A stretch of 64,000 nucleotides of DNA from Acestrorhynchus altus (taxonomy: Eukaryota > Chordata > Actinopteri > Characiformes > Acestrorhynchidae). The stretch spans positions 27,995,656-28,059,655 of the forward strand of contig CM067511.1 in the NCBI GenBank assembly GCA_034509495.1. Reading direction: 5' to 3'. The notes beneath the pieces were generated by a model. The model worked only from the letters and a program-made list of their open reading frames with translations. It was not told where the DNA came from and ran no database searches. Shown one piece after another: positions 45,377 through 57,993 of the stretch (position 1 is its first letter; every line of letters begins with the position of its first letter). Both the position numbers and the translations under genes were made by a program.

Positions 45377-46330
45377 TGCCTTTAATATGTGAACTCCTAA
45401 TGGGACAGAACTTTACCATTTTCCCTGCATTTATATAACTTTTATTGTTTCTGCATTTTTTTTAGAGTTACTACATACTATTCCAACCATTTATTAACCC
45501 TGAATGAACAGTGTAAACTCTGGGGTACCTTGGCTGCTTCTTCACTCACTGCCTGCGCTGGAGCCCTACATGTGGGAATGTTCTCTTTCAGCACACATTG
45601 TTGGGTCCGTTTGATAGCAGCCTGTGACTTAGCTTCTTAACTGATCACAAATCCTTGGTAAGTAGTATTCGTGTCTCTTCCATGACCTTTGTAGGATGCT
45701 GGCCCTGTTTGTTCAATGACAATTTATTTGTTTTCACCTACTGTGGCATTCTGGACACACACAGTGTCACCTACAGGGAAAGGTCAGTCTGCAGTTGTTT
45801 GGTGGTGGCACAACTTTTGCAGGTAATGCTTCTAGCAGACAGTTGGGACAAATTAATACCAAGTGAGTGTGTACGTGTCTGTTGGGGAACAAGTCTGCAG
45901 GCGATTGTCCCATAGAGCAATTTGGTGTTGTGGGGTACTGCACAAAAGAAGGAGAGCTTGCCCTCTGTGTCAAATGCAGTGTGTGCAAGCTTTCTCATTC
46001 TAGCTCTGAATGTTAGAATGTACCTCTTTGCAAAGCTGTTAGGAGCAGAATGTCCAGGAGGGCTTATCGAGGGAAGGATGCCGTTCATCTCCAAGTTCTA
46101 GCTTTTGTGGTGTGTCTTCGTCTCTTACATTTGCATTTACATTCATCTACATTTGAACTGCAGCTATGATGGGTACATTTCTTATGTCCCCCAAACGGCA
46201 TTATCTAGTGATCAGTTATTACTGGGAGCTGGTTTCAGATGGTCTAAGTTGGTCTTTGATGGACAATGTGATTGAAAAACTGGTCATTCAAATGAAAATA
46301 TACATTTTTTTCATGTTTAATTTGCCACAG
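45377..46330. other. unidentified block with a 107-codon minus-strand frame
   Basis: The minus-strand frame 46094-45771 reads MEMNGILPSISPPGHSAPNS and later HNTKLLYGTIACRLVPQQTR. The composition is protein-like and the overlapping plus frame is also open. I recognise no family; a mobile-element fragment is the best guess. Confidence 0.3.
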
Positions 46331-46369
46331 GATGTCACTTTGACATCAGAAAGACAATGAACTTGACGT

Positions 46370-48070
46370 TATACAGACATCAAATTCTAAATCAGGTTGG
46401 TGTCAAAAACCAATGCTGGGTTGACATCAAGATCCAACACTATGTAGAAATTAAACTTTAGTTGGAAATGAAAGTCAGGTTGATGTCAAAACCCAATGTT
46501 GGGTGAATTGTTGTTGGATATTAAAATATTGGTTTGTCGTCAAATCCCAATATGGCCTTGATATCAAGCTCCAACCATAGACAGACAGGATGGAAATCAG
46601 ATATTTCTCAAAAAATGTCAGATTTCAAGCTCAAATGTTCAACAGATGTTGAATAATGGTTTGAAAATGACAACTGGATATCCATTCAAAACCGAACATA
46701 AGCAATCTAATTTCTACTTGACATCCACTTCAAGTCCAACATACTGAGCAACTTGGAAGGTTGTCAATATCTGTTAGATCCAAGCTATTAAGTTTATTAA
46801 TAGCTAAGTTTATTAATTTAAAATTTAAATGGTAAATGCAAAATATCAGCACCCTTTTATTGAAATATGTTCCATAATATGCTTTAATGTGGTATATGTT
46901 CACAAAACCAAACTTCATGTAACACTATTTAATAGAACTGTTCAGAAACAGTACCAAACAGTAACCAAAGGGCAAACCCTTAAACAGGTTGAAGACAAAA
47001 ACCTGGAAGTAAACAAACAGGGCTACACAGAGATCAAATTTGGACAAACAGAAAATAAGGAAAAAACAATGGGACAGAGTGCTCCGCTTTGTAGTGTTCA
47101 AGACAAAACTCAAAACTCAGCAATAAGGTAGACACAGAGAGGACTATATATACATATAGAAACACAGATGACCGTATATATACACAGAAACACAGAGAGG
47201 ACCATATATACACACACAAACACAGGTGAAACAGATCAGTATTCCAAAAGTCAGGTGATAGAGTGGAGCATGGGAATCCAAATGGAGGAATGGAGTGAAA
47301 TGTGACGGTAATAAATGATACAGAAACAAATAATAAACAAATTTGCATTCATATTCATCATTTATATTGATAATGTTGATATTTTTCATAAATAAATATA
47401 TATATATATATAATTTTCATTAATAATGTCAATTTCCTGCACCTGCCTTAGATGCCCAAAAAAGTTACCTAGTTCAACGTTCAAATGTTTAACTGCACAT
47501 TGACATCTAAGCGGGGTCATAGTTAGACGTCCAAATAGCTGACCTAGTTTGTTGAAGTCCAGATTTAGTCTTGGACCAACAGACGCAACATAGACATGAA
47601 CTGCATGTCCATAAGATGTCTAATATTCAGTGGGTCACCATAACTCCCAACTAAATGTTGGTATTTTACTTCAATCTGACATATGGATGTGATTAGGTGA
47701 CCTTGGATTTCGGTCACGTAAAATTATGACCCAAAATATCAAAAATATCTGTGTAATGATGTTGAAATGTCATGCCAGGCTGATGTTAAGATTCCAACAT
47801 CTATAAGATGTTGGGTTTTGGTCACCATACCTTACAACCAAATGTTATTTTACATCAATTAGACATCAGGATGAGAAACTCGGAAGACACTGGATTTTGG
47901 TTGCATAATATCATGCCTTACCAACATGTCAGCGTCATATGTTGTTGCTATTCTACATCAAATTGAGGTTAGAATTAGATGTCATCCCAATGTAAATTTT
48001 TTTATTCAATGTCATGACCAACACTGAACCGGAAATAAACATCTGTTAAATGGCTAAACCATCAAACTCA
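46370..48070. repeat. tgt-caa repeat cluster (DNA-element relic), interrupted
   Basis: 46370-46760 and 47455-48070 are built of degenerate units around ttgatgtcaa(a)accaa and caacat...atgttgg in alternating orientation. These recall fish non-autonomous DNA elements with internal satellites. The middle (about 46760-47440) is different sequence, including the array at 47136-47228. Boundaries are not resolved. Confidence 0.5.
47136..47228 (+). repeat. short tandem array of about 30-bp units
   Basis: Three imperfect copies of a unit near atatatacacagaaacacagagaggacc, of the type seen at the tails of some fish retroelements. Confidence 0.6.
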
Positions 48071-49210
48071 AATGAAAGCATACCCCATACTGTTCAAGAA
48101 TAAAGCTGATCTGAGAGAGTCCAGTGTTAAGAGTGTCCATTACGGTATGTATCAATGGACGACAGTTGTCATCTCAGCACGACCATGCAATTTGTGTCAA
48201 ACACGGAAACTGCCTTTATATTCGGATGCTTAGACGTCTTGTCACCAGCTGTTTTCATTTATGTTTATTTTTGTGATGAGGATCCTTTTATGAAATGCAT
48301 ATCAAAGCTTGCTTCAGTGTGATGTCAGTCATGTCATCTGAAGCCTTGCTGGTTTAGGAAGTGGTTTGAGTGTTGGTGTAATTTTTGAACATGCATGAAG
48401 CAAACTGAATATTTATTCTTAATAAAAAAATGAATGGTCAGAACCACCCCAGTAATCATAATCACAATCACTGTCTCAAACACCTCAACTGTTTTAATGT
48501 AAACATATCCATTTGCATTTATTTAATAATACTCACAAATTTGACATTAATAGACCTCTGTTACCATTACCCACTCATCAAAAACACATTAACAGAATGA
48601 ATGAATGAATGATGGTGTTAAGCTTCAACGCTTCATGAGGTTTCATCTGGCCATTACTAGGATAGAAATTGCTTACTGAGCCAGTTGCTGTACTCTTTTA
48701 GAACTGTTCTCATACTGAGAAACCAACTTACCTGGTGTCCTGGCTATGGAAAGTACACCTGTGGAGAGAAAGAAACCGTGTTAATCAAATATTATATGTA
48801 GGTAAAAATAAGACATGGCATGAAAAAACTGTAAGTGCACTAAATAGTTAACACTTCATTAACATCGCAATTGATTTTATTATATTTGAAACCTGCAGGA
48901 GAACGTATTTAGCCTAAGGAGGGGCTTAGTGTATAAGAAAGACAAGAAGGTAGAGGTTTGTGGAGAACTTGGCCTGTAGGCCAGTTCAGTATGGAGTGTG
49001 GGTTCATTAATGCTTGGTGTTGCATTTAATGGCCTAATAATGATTGCTATTAAATGTTTATATAGACATTAATTTTCCTTTTTCTTCATGTTTCACTTTT
49101 CTTAATATATGTGAGCACATCAAACTTACCTGGAGCCCTGGAACAGATTTTTGTGTAGTGAGTGGTGAGTGTTGATCATTAATATAAATGAGCTTATTAG
49201 CATATCTATG
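48071..49210. other. intergenic, nothing recognised
   Basis: AT-rich sequence with no exon, RNA gene or element that I can name. Confidence 0.35.
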
Positions 49211-49475
49211 TGTCAGCCGTGGCCCGGTGGTTCGGGAACCAGCATTATGACTAGAAGGTTGATGGTTCTATATCCTGAACTGGCAGGACATGACTGTGCC
49301 CTTGAGCAAGGCACTTAACTCCCCAGCTGCTCTCTGGGTGCGTGTGTCCACTGCCCCCTACAGTGTGAATTCCCTAGTGTGTATGTGCATGGGAATGTGG
49401 AGGACAAATTCCCCTATGTGCAAGCACATTGGATGCACGTTTACATTTTCATAGGTCACGTGCAAAATGACAAAG
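49211..49475 (+). mobile_element. tRNA-derived SINE, best copy
   Basis: Head cagccgtggcccggtggttc (A-box-like), then agaaggttgatggttctata (B-box-like), ggcaggacatgactgtgccc, ttgagcaaggcacttaactc and tgcccccta. The tail contains gtgtgaattccctagtgtgt. The same family occurs at 17371 (plus), 52138 (minus) and 55491 (minus). Confidence 0.85.
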
Positions 49476-49979
49476 TAGTAAAGATAAGTGCACCAAGATA
49501 TGCCACCATAACTGTATGAATAGGACCTAAATACCATGTCTCACATTTTTGTGTATGATGGGACTGGCCCTTTATGAATTAATGTCAAACCTCCATTGTC
49601 GACGTGTACCACTGACCTTTTTTTCCTACACCGTGCCTGATTTAAGGATGACACTTGGATGACCTTTGACTGTTGAGAAAAATGTCTATGCAGCACTCAT
49701 GCTTCAGTCAGATTTTCATCAAAATGTCCTTGATGATCACCAAAAACACACAGCTATTTCTGAACTAATGAGGGGCACAAAGAAACAGGCAGGATGGGAA
49801 GATTAGCTGTGATGAATAAATGATAAGTACAGTGAGAAGCTGCTGAAAAAGGGAAAAAATGGTAATTAAAAAGTTGATTAAAGCACTCTCAGTATTCATT
49901 AGTGATCGGAGCACTCCTCCACAGTTTGTCTTCTGCGGACATACTTGCTTCATTCTCTTGTACACAACAGCTTCACTAA

Positions 49980-50115
49980 AGCAGCCTGCCTTAATTCACT
50001 CACCACTGTTTTTAAACCATTAGGCTCCATTAATTAATGCTGCTCTGTGGAGGAAGTAATATGAATTTTCAGAGGGTGTGATTGATTGCAAATTGATATA
50101 TCTTGCTCTTTTACT
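49980..50115. promoter_or_regulatory. candidate conserved non-coding element
   Basis: Unique, homeodomain-rich sequence (gctccattaattaatgctgc, gtgtgattgattgcaaattg) with no coding frame. Call by appearance only. Confidence 0.25.
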
Positions 50116-50759
50116 CTGTCTCTCCTTCTCTCCCTCTCACACAAGTAAAACAAGGCTAAGTGTGTGACTGCTGTGTAAGAAATGAGTTACGGCGTGGCCG
50201 CTTGGTAACAATATGAACAGTTTTATTGCACCAACAAAAAGAGATATGGAATCTGATGTATGAGTCATAAACATGATATAACGATGCATACACACGCGCA
50301 CACACACACACAGAGCAGGAGGGAGGGAGAGGGAGAGAGAGCTTACATCTTTGTGGGGTATTTCCACTGGTGTCTGTATTACTGTAGGCTCCTCCTACAG
50401 TTGGGAAGAGTAATTGTATTTCAGGCCGTATAAATACAAATTGATCATTAGGACTGATGCAGTTGAGCAATATTACAGGATTTCACATAAAAATAACTGT
50501 TATATACAAATACATAATGCTATGCACCGTTGTGTAGTTCTTGCAAGTGTTTTCCTGCATGGTTCTGCAAAGTTACACAGTACAGTTAGCAGCATAATGA
50601 GCCTAGTGTAGCAAGGTTAGAGACACTACTCTCCCAATTTCAGGACACTGGAACATCTACATAATTATGAAGCTGTTTTCTTAAGGAAAATGCTCCATAA
50701 TATGATGACCAGAGTTATTCACTTCATCTGGCAGTTATGGCTGGCTGGTAAGGTAAGAT

Positions 50760-51105
50760 CAACTGTGTGAAACATCATAAAGAAGAAAGAGCACACTGGT
50801 GAGCTCATTACTACTCATTACTAGTATCCGCAGAATACTTCGTAAACAAATCCGGAAGCTACAGTGAAAGATGCAAACTACTAAACCAGAACAGCCAGAT
50901 TACAGTACGCAAAAGGAGCACTTAAAAGAGCAAAATGTGGACTGCCAACATTCCAAAGCATACCACCTCATCTGTGAAACATGGTGAAGTAACATGGCCA
51001 GAGGAACTGCCGCACTTCATTGATGAATTAAATGCTGAAGGCAGTAGCACAATGATCTAAAGGAAGTGCTCAACTTCCAGTAAATGCCTCCAACCTCATT
51101 GCATG
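50760..51105 (+). pseudogene. very decayed Tc1-like fragment
   Basis: gaagaaagagcacactggtg, gtatccgcagaatacttcgt and aaagcataccacctcatctg match, in order, the helix-turn-helix-to-catalytic part of a fish Tc1 family. No continuous frame remains. Confidence 0.5.
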
Positions 51106-51522
51106 GTGCTTCATCCTACAGCAAGTTAATGGGTCCAAACCTCCTGCAAAGGCAAAGCAAATAAATGTTTTGTTTTTGCCAGTCACGTGTTTCAAATTCA
51201 ACTGAGCATGTGTAATCTGCATTGTATCTTACACCGTAGGCTGACAAGCATCTTCCAAAAATGAAACTGTCTCTTTGGTAGATGCTCAGCACCTGGCAGT
51301 GTCTATGAATTGTAGCTTTCAAGCAGCCTTACAAGAAATTTGCAACAAAGTACTTAACATGATTGCATTAATGTATCTATCATTTCTACTTTTTGGTCCC
51401 AAATATTACAAATATTATGATGCCAAGTGTTGTAATTTCAACATAGTGACACTGACATACACAGCTACACACTCTTGCACACTTGAGTAAGGCTCTCCAG
51501 GCACTAGGTAATATATTTGTGT

Positions 51523-51523
<1 letters not shown>

Positions 51524-51586
<63 letters not shown>
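51524..51586 (+). repeat. (CA)n microsatellite
   Basis: About 31 CA units. Confidence 0.97.
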
Positions 51587-51590
<4 letters not shown>

Positions 51591-51594
51591 GTTG

Positions 51595-51720
51595 CTGTTT
51601 CCTTAATTACAGCATCTGTGTGGTATAATTAATCTCATTTCGTCTTACACAGCCACTGCAGCACCGGCACTTTCAATTAGCCATCGATAAATCATTGAAC
51701 TCTTACACACTTCTGCATAT
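51595..51720. promoter_or_regulatory. candidate conserved non-coding element
   Basis: Unique sequence with ccttaattacagcatctgtg, gtataattaatctcatttcg and tttcaattagccatcgataa, dense in homeodomain-type words and directly next to the CA repeat. Call by appearance only. Confidence 0.25.
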
Positions 51721-52137
51721 GAGACTTATAACAAAGTGCATATCAGCCTGATATGAAATCTATACAAGCTCCTCAAGGTTAAGCATGTGCTTTTTTTTTT
51801 TTTCTTCTTCACTGCAGTCCTCTGTTGCGGTTCATTGAAAATAAATAAATAAATACGATACCTCATATAAGTAAACTGCCACAGAGATATTTGCTCATGT
51901 ATCACAGGATAGAGCTGAAAGGGACAACTGAAATGGGATAAAATGTAGCCTGCTGTAATACATGGTGCACGGTGGCAGTGTGCGTGTGAACTGCAAATAG
52001 AAATATTACACGCTGAAAAATTAAGATATTCTAAGAGGTTTTTGAACAATATAATTGAAGAACAGTGCAAAGATGCTTTAAATGTATATATGCATATGTC
52101 CACTGTGCTCACAAAACGGGGACATTTGTCTTCATGG

Positions 52138-52285
52138 GTGCATTTAACCCATCCATGCAGTTAAACACACACATAGACGCTAGTGAATTCACACACAAGG
52201 GGGCAGCGTTTGCTTAAGGGCATTTAGTCACTTAAATCAAATCCTGCCAGTTCATAACCTCCAGGCCATGGGTGCCCCATGTGAA
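52138..52285 (-). mobile_element. tRNA-derived SINE
   Basis: The reverse complement of the 49211 family: gcatttaacccatccatgca at one end and aacctccaggccatgggtgc at the tRNA-like head. It is shortened internally. Confidence 0.75.
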
Positions 52286-53369
52286 GGCACTCCACCCCTT
52301 AGAAAGGTAATGATTCTTCAGACCAAAAGTGGATCGTGTATGGTGCTGCTCAAAGAACCCATTGTAGCACCTTTTCTTTTTTTATGATTGTACTTTAAGA
52401 AAATTACCGAAGCCACAGTGCTGACTCGCTGTATCTTCAGCTCTCTGGTCAGGACAACAGCCAAGCCTCATGCTCCCCACTCATGCATGAGCAATCAAGT
52501 AATCCAACTGAATATTAAACTGCTTTTATGTCTTATAAATGGCTCTTGGAACAAATCTTAGAAGATGTAAGTGCAATCGAAAACAAATCAGAGACTGAAA
52601 TGGCGTTTGAGGAACACTCTTGAATTTTGAATGATAGTCTGTCTTTTCTCTTGGCTTATTGCAATTCCATGTGAAGTTGCCTATTTCTACAATCTCATCC
52701 TTGGAAATACAGTCTAGTCTTTGTGTAAACGTCTTAATTAGCATGATGTGGGAATTGGTGTTTCTTGCACCTGAACTCTCACTATAGAGTAGTAATTGAT
52801 GTGACGTGTAATTTGCACTTGGATAAATTACACATGTCACAAACAGAATTTCAGTTTGACATATCCTGAACTTTGTGTAAATGTCTGAATAACTGATGCA
52901 ATCCAGACAAGCAGAAAAGAACCAATTTGATTAGAGAATATTAAAGTAACCAGTGTAACAAATCTAACCTTTACTCAAACCATACCTTTAATAATATGAA
53001 TGTAATCTAAACTTAATGTGGTTTACATAAACTTTACTTAAATGGTAAATAAAATCAACTAATATTTTAATAAAATCAACCAAACCATAACCCTAACCAA
53101 ACCTAACCATAACCGTACCCTTGGTAATATGTGAAATTCTTGCTGTTTCTGCAGGAGACTCTGCATTAATTCCTTTTTATAAACTCCATTTAATGCAAAA
53201 GCTTTGGCATCATGTGTTGTGGCTTGTTTTTCATGTGTAGTGGAAGCTGGTTTATGTGTATTTTGCAAAACAGCTCTACCAGTTGGAAGCTTGTTGTGAC
53301 TCCTAATCAATGTTCAAGATTAGCATGTGTGAAAATGTGCATAAAAGAAATGGGGTTCAGTTGAGTACA
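52286..53369. other. intergenic, nothing recognised
   Basis: No gene. A small accctaacc-type run at 53080-53120 is degenerate and AT-rich, not a telomere array. Confidence 0.4.
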
Positions 53370-54080
53370 CTTATTATCAAAAAAATATCTGCCCCCAGAC
53401 GGAATCAACTGATTGCGATGCATGACGACAGTGGCGTCATGCCAGACTGTCAGGAAGTCACTCAGAATGGCAGCAGGTCATCTTCAGTGACAAGTCTAAC
53501 TTTTGTCTTGGTGGAGACAATCAATTAATTTGTGTGTGGAGGCACTGTGATCAGCGCCAAGGTCAATGGTTTGTTGTCATGTGCCACACATCCAGGAGGC
53601 GTGTGGTGTGGGGTACAATTTCATGTGATGCAAGATCACTATTGGTGGCCCTCTGACAGCTCAACATTAAAATAACGAGGTCTTGCAGCCAGTGACCCTA
53701 CCTTTTCTGAATGCACAATCTGGTGGGCTACTCCAACCGGACAACACCCACATTCATACTGCTGCTGTCTCAAGAGCTTGCCTTGAAGAAACAAATACTA
53801 TGCCAAGGCTGACTGCATTGCCAGACCTATCCCTAGTTGAAAGTGTGTGAAATGTTATTAGACATGTTATCAACACTCCACCCCCACGCAAAATCTGCAG
53901 GAACTGAGTGAATATTTAAACTGCATGTGATGGATTATCACAGGACACCATTAGGAATCTCCACAACTTTATTCGGAGATGTCTGGCATGTTGCGTTATA
54001 CTCAACGCCATACTGAGAGACTGTACGTGCAGCTCAATGATAAGTTGATTTGTAATAATGTATTGTTCCAGTAACTTCTT
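53370..54080 (+). pseudogene. Tc1-like transposase relic, most complete copy
   Basis: Frames give WQQVIFSDKSNFCLGGDNQL, CVWRHCDQRQGQ, VVWGTISCDARSLL and a broken QLDNTHIHTAAVSRACL region, then LPDLSLVESVW. This covers most of the Tc1 DDE core in order. At least three frameshifts and several stops are present. Same lineage as 28780 and 38100. Confidence 0.82.
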
Positions 54081-54236
54081 TCCAAATAGCATTACAGTCC
54101 GACATTGGCAGCTATTTTTATTTTTTTTAATGATGGTTGTATCTTTTGGTTTGATCCACCTCAAAATGACATTTTCTAAAGCTTTACTCGAAGAAGGCCA
54201 GTATTTATAGCTACCGTCCAATACTGATGATGATTT

Positions 54237-54238
54237 AC

Positions 54239-54306
<68 letters not shown>
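54237..54306 (+). repeat. (ATT)n microsatellite
   Basis: About 23 uninterrupted units. Confidence 0.97.
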
Positions 54307-54307
<1 letters not shown>

Positions 54308-54599
54308 GCAAAGCAGGTGAGCTGTTGGTGGAACTGAACAAATCCACACAGCGGTTATTGTAGCAAAGCTGAACACTTTACTGAACATTCGAACTAAGAT
54401 GAAGCACTTGTGCGTCATGCATTCACATGCTTACAGTGGGAGGCCAACATCACATGCCAAGAGTCAGGAGACAGCGAAAGAGAAAAAGCCGTGAGCAGTT
54501 CCTAATGTGAGCAGTATTTTAGAGACATTTTGTAAACAGGCTCTGCATGAATGACCAAATGAAATACTGTATAGCTTTGGAGCTCAAACACAATACCAT

Positions 54600-54860
54600 T
54601 AGTATTCATGAAAAACCAACAAACCTCTGCTCCGTTCACTAACAGTCAGAAATTTATATGTTCCCTTTTCATCCTCATATCACTCCTCGCCTCCCCGTTG
54701 ACTGCCCTGCCCCCTCTTCCACATCACTGTGCTCCTATCAAGCAGTGAAAATTGATCACCACCATAAAAGCATCATCTTAGCCACATTCCTCTCCACATG
54801 GACTGTGTTTCAAACACACATGTGCACAAAATTTGCATCCCGGAAACACCATATATGACT
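54600..54860. promoter_or_regulatory. candidate conserved non-coding element
   Basis: Unique, balanced composition with attgatcaccaccataaaag and tagtattcatgaaaaacc. The plus frame 54658-54858 has no recognised motif. Confidence 0.2.
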
Positions 54861-55490
54861 ATTAAATATGGATTTGCAGAGTATTTGCGGAGCTAAATGG
54901 CCACACAGTGACATACACAAGCAGATAACACACCATTTCCACACAGGGTATACGGAAACCATAATTCTAGCTGTTAAAGTCTCACATGACATAGGTTTTA
55001 CCCCAGCGGTGGGCAATATGTTACTGTAGCATTGCAGGAGAACTAGCAGTAGTGGCTGAGAGACACCAGGGTTTGTTCTGAAGTTTTCTTGATGCCAGGT
55101 TTGTTTTTATTGTCAGCAGACCAAACAAATAAAAAGGGGTGGCTATACACGAAAAGCTATTACTCTACATCACCGGAATTTACTGTGCTTGAAATTCTAC
55201 CTTACTTTTCTCTTTTTTTCTGACCACCTCCCACTTAACTCTGACCAATACCTGTATATTAGACGCGTCCCCAAATAAAAGTCCTATGAAAACCACATCC
55301 TTCTCTTATATTTCAGTTTGAGCCAACTATTCCGTTTTAACCCCTTTTTTAAAGGCTCGTGTTGTTAATGCTGATTCATACTTACTGCAGAGATTCAGGT
55401 CAAAGCATAACTCACAACATACACAACTGCAGAATTGAGAAATACAAGCGTAAAAAATTAAAACGTGCGTACATATCTACTGTGCTTGCT

Positions 55491-55702
55491 CTGCATTTTA
55501 CCCATCCATGCGGTCAAGCACACACACTAGTGAATGCACACATAATGGAGCAGTGAGCACACGTGTCCAGAGCAGTGGGCAGCCCTATCCGTGGTGCCTT
55601 GCTCAAGGGCAATTCAGTCATGTCCTACCAGTTCAGAGAATTTAACCGCTAACCTTCCAGTCACACAGCTGATTCCCTGACCACCAGGCCATGGCTGCCC
55701 CT
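55491..55702 (-). mobile_element. tRNA-derived SINE, nearly full copy
   Basis: On the plus strand it reads ctgcattttacccatccatg, gccttgctcaagggcaattc, taaccttccagtcacacagc and accaggccatggctgcccct, the inverse of the 49211 family with the head at 55702. Confidence 0.85.
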
Positions 55703-55964
55703 GTGTGTTAAGTAAGAGGTATAACTAGCCAAAAATGTGAACTGTTTGAGGATAGTAAGAAATAGTGCAACTAGTTAGTATTCTTTACAACATTCCTTTG
55801 TTGTCCACGCAGAGAAAGAACCCACAGAGAGTAAAATATGTTAGAAACTGAAATACCCTGAAAATAAGATACAGCCAGAATGAAAGCGGTGCTTACAACA
55901 ACATAGAAATTACAGTCCAGAAATACAATAAAAACAAGTGCATACTAAGGAGCATACTAAGTAT

Positions 55965-56062
55965 ATCCATCCATCCATCCATCCATCCATCCATCCAATC
56001 CATCCATCCATCCATCCATCCATCCATCCATCCATCCATCCATCCATCCATCCATCCATCCA
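55965..56062 (+). repeat. (ATCC)n microsatellite
   Basis: About 24 ATCC units with two ccaatcc interruptions. Confidence 0.97.
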
Positions 56063-56099
56063 ATCCCCACATCTGATCATGACTTTGCAGTTGTGAGCA

Positions 56100-56405
56100 T
56101 ATCACCCACTTTTACCCATCAGTGCACCACTCACTACTTTGAAAATTTCCAGCCATGCGACCTCACTGAGCATACTGGTGGGAGATGGTAAAGTGCTCAG
56201 CTCCACCAGCTGTGTCCTTAGCGTCCCTGTGGCCACTAACGATAAACAGCACAGCAGGGTACCTGAGCCTCTACCCCAGCTGCTGCACAGCACATTTAGC
56301 AGGTGCGCCTGCAGGGGCTGGATGCAGCTTTCTTTTAGCATGACGGCAATGAAATCCCATTTGTTTCCAGAGCCACATCTTATCAGCCAGCTGGCATAAT
56401 TCTCA
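56100..56405. other. GC-richer unique block, open on both strands
   Basis: A minus-strand frame of 79 codons (56341-56102, MLKESCIQPLQAHLLNVLCS...) and a plus frame of 86 codons overlap. No splice borders or domains are convincing. It could be a conserved non-coding element; E-box-like caggtgcgcctg is present. Confidence 0.3.
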
Positions 56406-57060
56406 AATCATTTTACAAAAGGAACTGAACTTTTTTACTTGAATTGTCTGAGGAAATAGATACAAGAGGAACATCTATTATCAAATGTATCATTTGTTTT
56501 TGAGCTAAACCAAACGATTCTAGTAATTACACTGAACCTCATGTAAGTTCAGTATAGTTATACATGGGACACATAACTTTTTGCTACTTTTCACAACTTA
56601 ATAGATTTTGGCCAATCAGCTTAAACTTGTTTTGTTTATTTCAATTTTATTTCTATTTTACTAGTTTCACAAAACCCATTGTTACTTTGTAGAAACCCAA
56701 GCACCATTACCTTACAATCCTTACAAAACCTTACAAAAAAAAACAAAAAAACAAACAAACAAATTGACTAGTATTACATATAAATATAATCAATTTGCTC
56801 CATTCAGCAATCACTAAAAATCTTTAAAAATCAGGGTGATCATAAACGATGCTCGTTGTATATTATCCTATATGTAGATGTAACGTTTACAATTCAATCT
56901 TTAGTCGTCCAATCTTCTCCCAGTGCAGTCTGGGCCACCTGACTATGAATAGTGACTTGTCGCTGTCCAATGAGAACCATGTATCTCCATTTTTATTTTG
57001 TAAATGTAAATCCTGGAGCTTTTTTGAATCAAAAAAGCTCTGGAAAAGCTAAAATTACAT

Positions 57061-57765
57061 TACCGTAATTTCCAGACTATAGAGTGCACCTGAATATAAG
57101 CCACACTCGCAAAGTTTAAAAAAATAAAATGGAAAGTAACATATATAAGCCGCTCCGTGCCGCTGATGTCTACTGAACTGATGACGTAGTTTAACTGAAC
57201 ATAAATGAACTGATTAGTTTCCGAACGGTGCCTGTAGCGTACAAGTAAAAGTGCTGATCAAACAAAACAGAAAAGATTTTGATTGGTTTATTCATCGTCC
57301 TCCTGCGAACTGAAACCACTGAAGTCATCTTCTTCAGTGTCGGAGTTGAACAGCCTTAGAAGAGCTTCATCACATACCGGTACTTTCTCTGTGTCGCTGT
57401 CATCCCGGGGGGTGAAGCTGGCTCTGAAGCTGTGGTGCCCTCTTCACACAGCAGTCCAGCCTTTCGGAACCCATTGGTGATGGCAGATTCCTTCACGCTG
57501 CTCCACGCTGTTAGGATCCACTGACAGACATCAGAAAATGATGCTCTGCACATGTGGCCAGTTTTTGTGAAGGATTTATTAAAACAAAATTCTCCGTGGT
57601 GGTGGCTGCTTGCATGTGCTAACAGAAAATTAACGTCTTCTGTGATTTCCAACTTTTGACTTTGGCGCCCCCTGGTGGGTGAAGAATAAGCCGTACCACA
57701 TTATAAACCTCATGGTTTAAAGCGTGAAAAAAAAAGTAGCGGCTTATAGTCTGGAAAATACGGTA
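57061..57765 (-). mobile_element. pogo/Tigger-like DNA transposon remnant
   Basis: The ends are taccgtaatttccagactat and, inverted, taccgtattttccagactat, with TA at both borders. The minus-strand frame 57652-57356 (98 codons) includes CQWILTAWSSVKESAITNGF and RKAGL, the C-terminal signature of pogo-type DDE transposases (W..AW..V....I..GFRK.G). The N-terminal and catalytic parts are missing, so this is a non-autonomous deletion derivative of about 705 bp. Confidence 0.85.
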
Positions 57766-57875
57766 ATAATTTTTATTTTACATTATGTTTTATGCAAAGT
57801 TTAGAGCATTTTTGTTTAATTCCGTAAAGTCTCCATTTTGGAGAAAGGTTTTTTTTTTTTCATTTCATATTTATG

Positions 57876-57993
<118 letters not shown>

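Noticed and set aside
49211..49300. Possible functional tRNA gene.
   Set aside because: The A- and B-box-like parts are followed by a SINE body present in several copies, and the cloverleaf is not maintained.
53080..53120. Telomere-like accctaacc run.
   Set aside because: Only one exact CCCTAA unit; the rest are degenerate, so there is no interstitial telomere array.
53916..54347. 143-codon minus-strand frame.
   Set aside because: Composed of the ATT repeat and antisense of the Tc1 relic; no protein signature.
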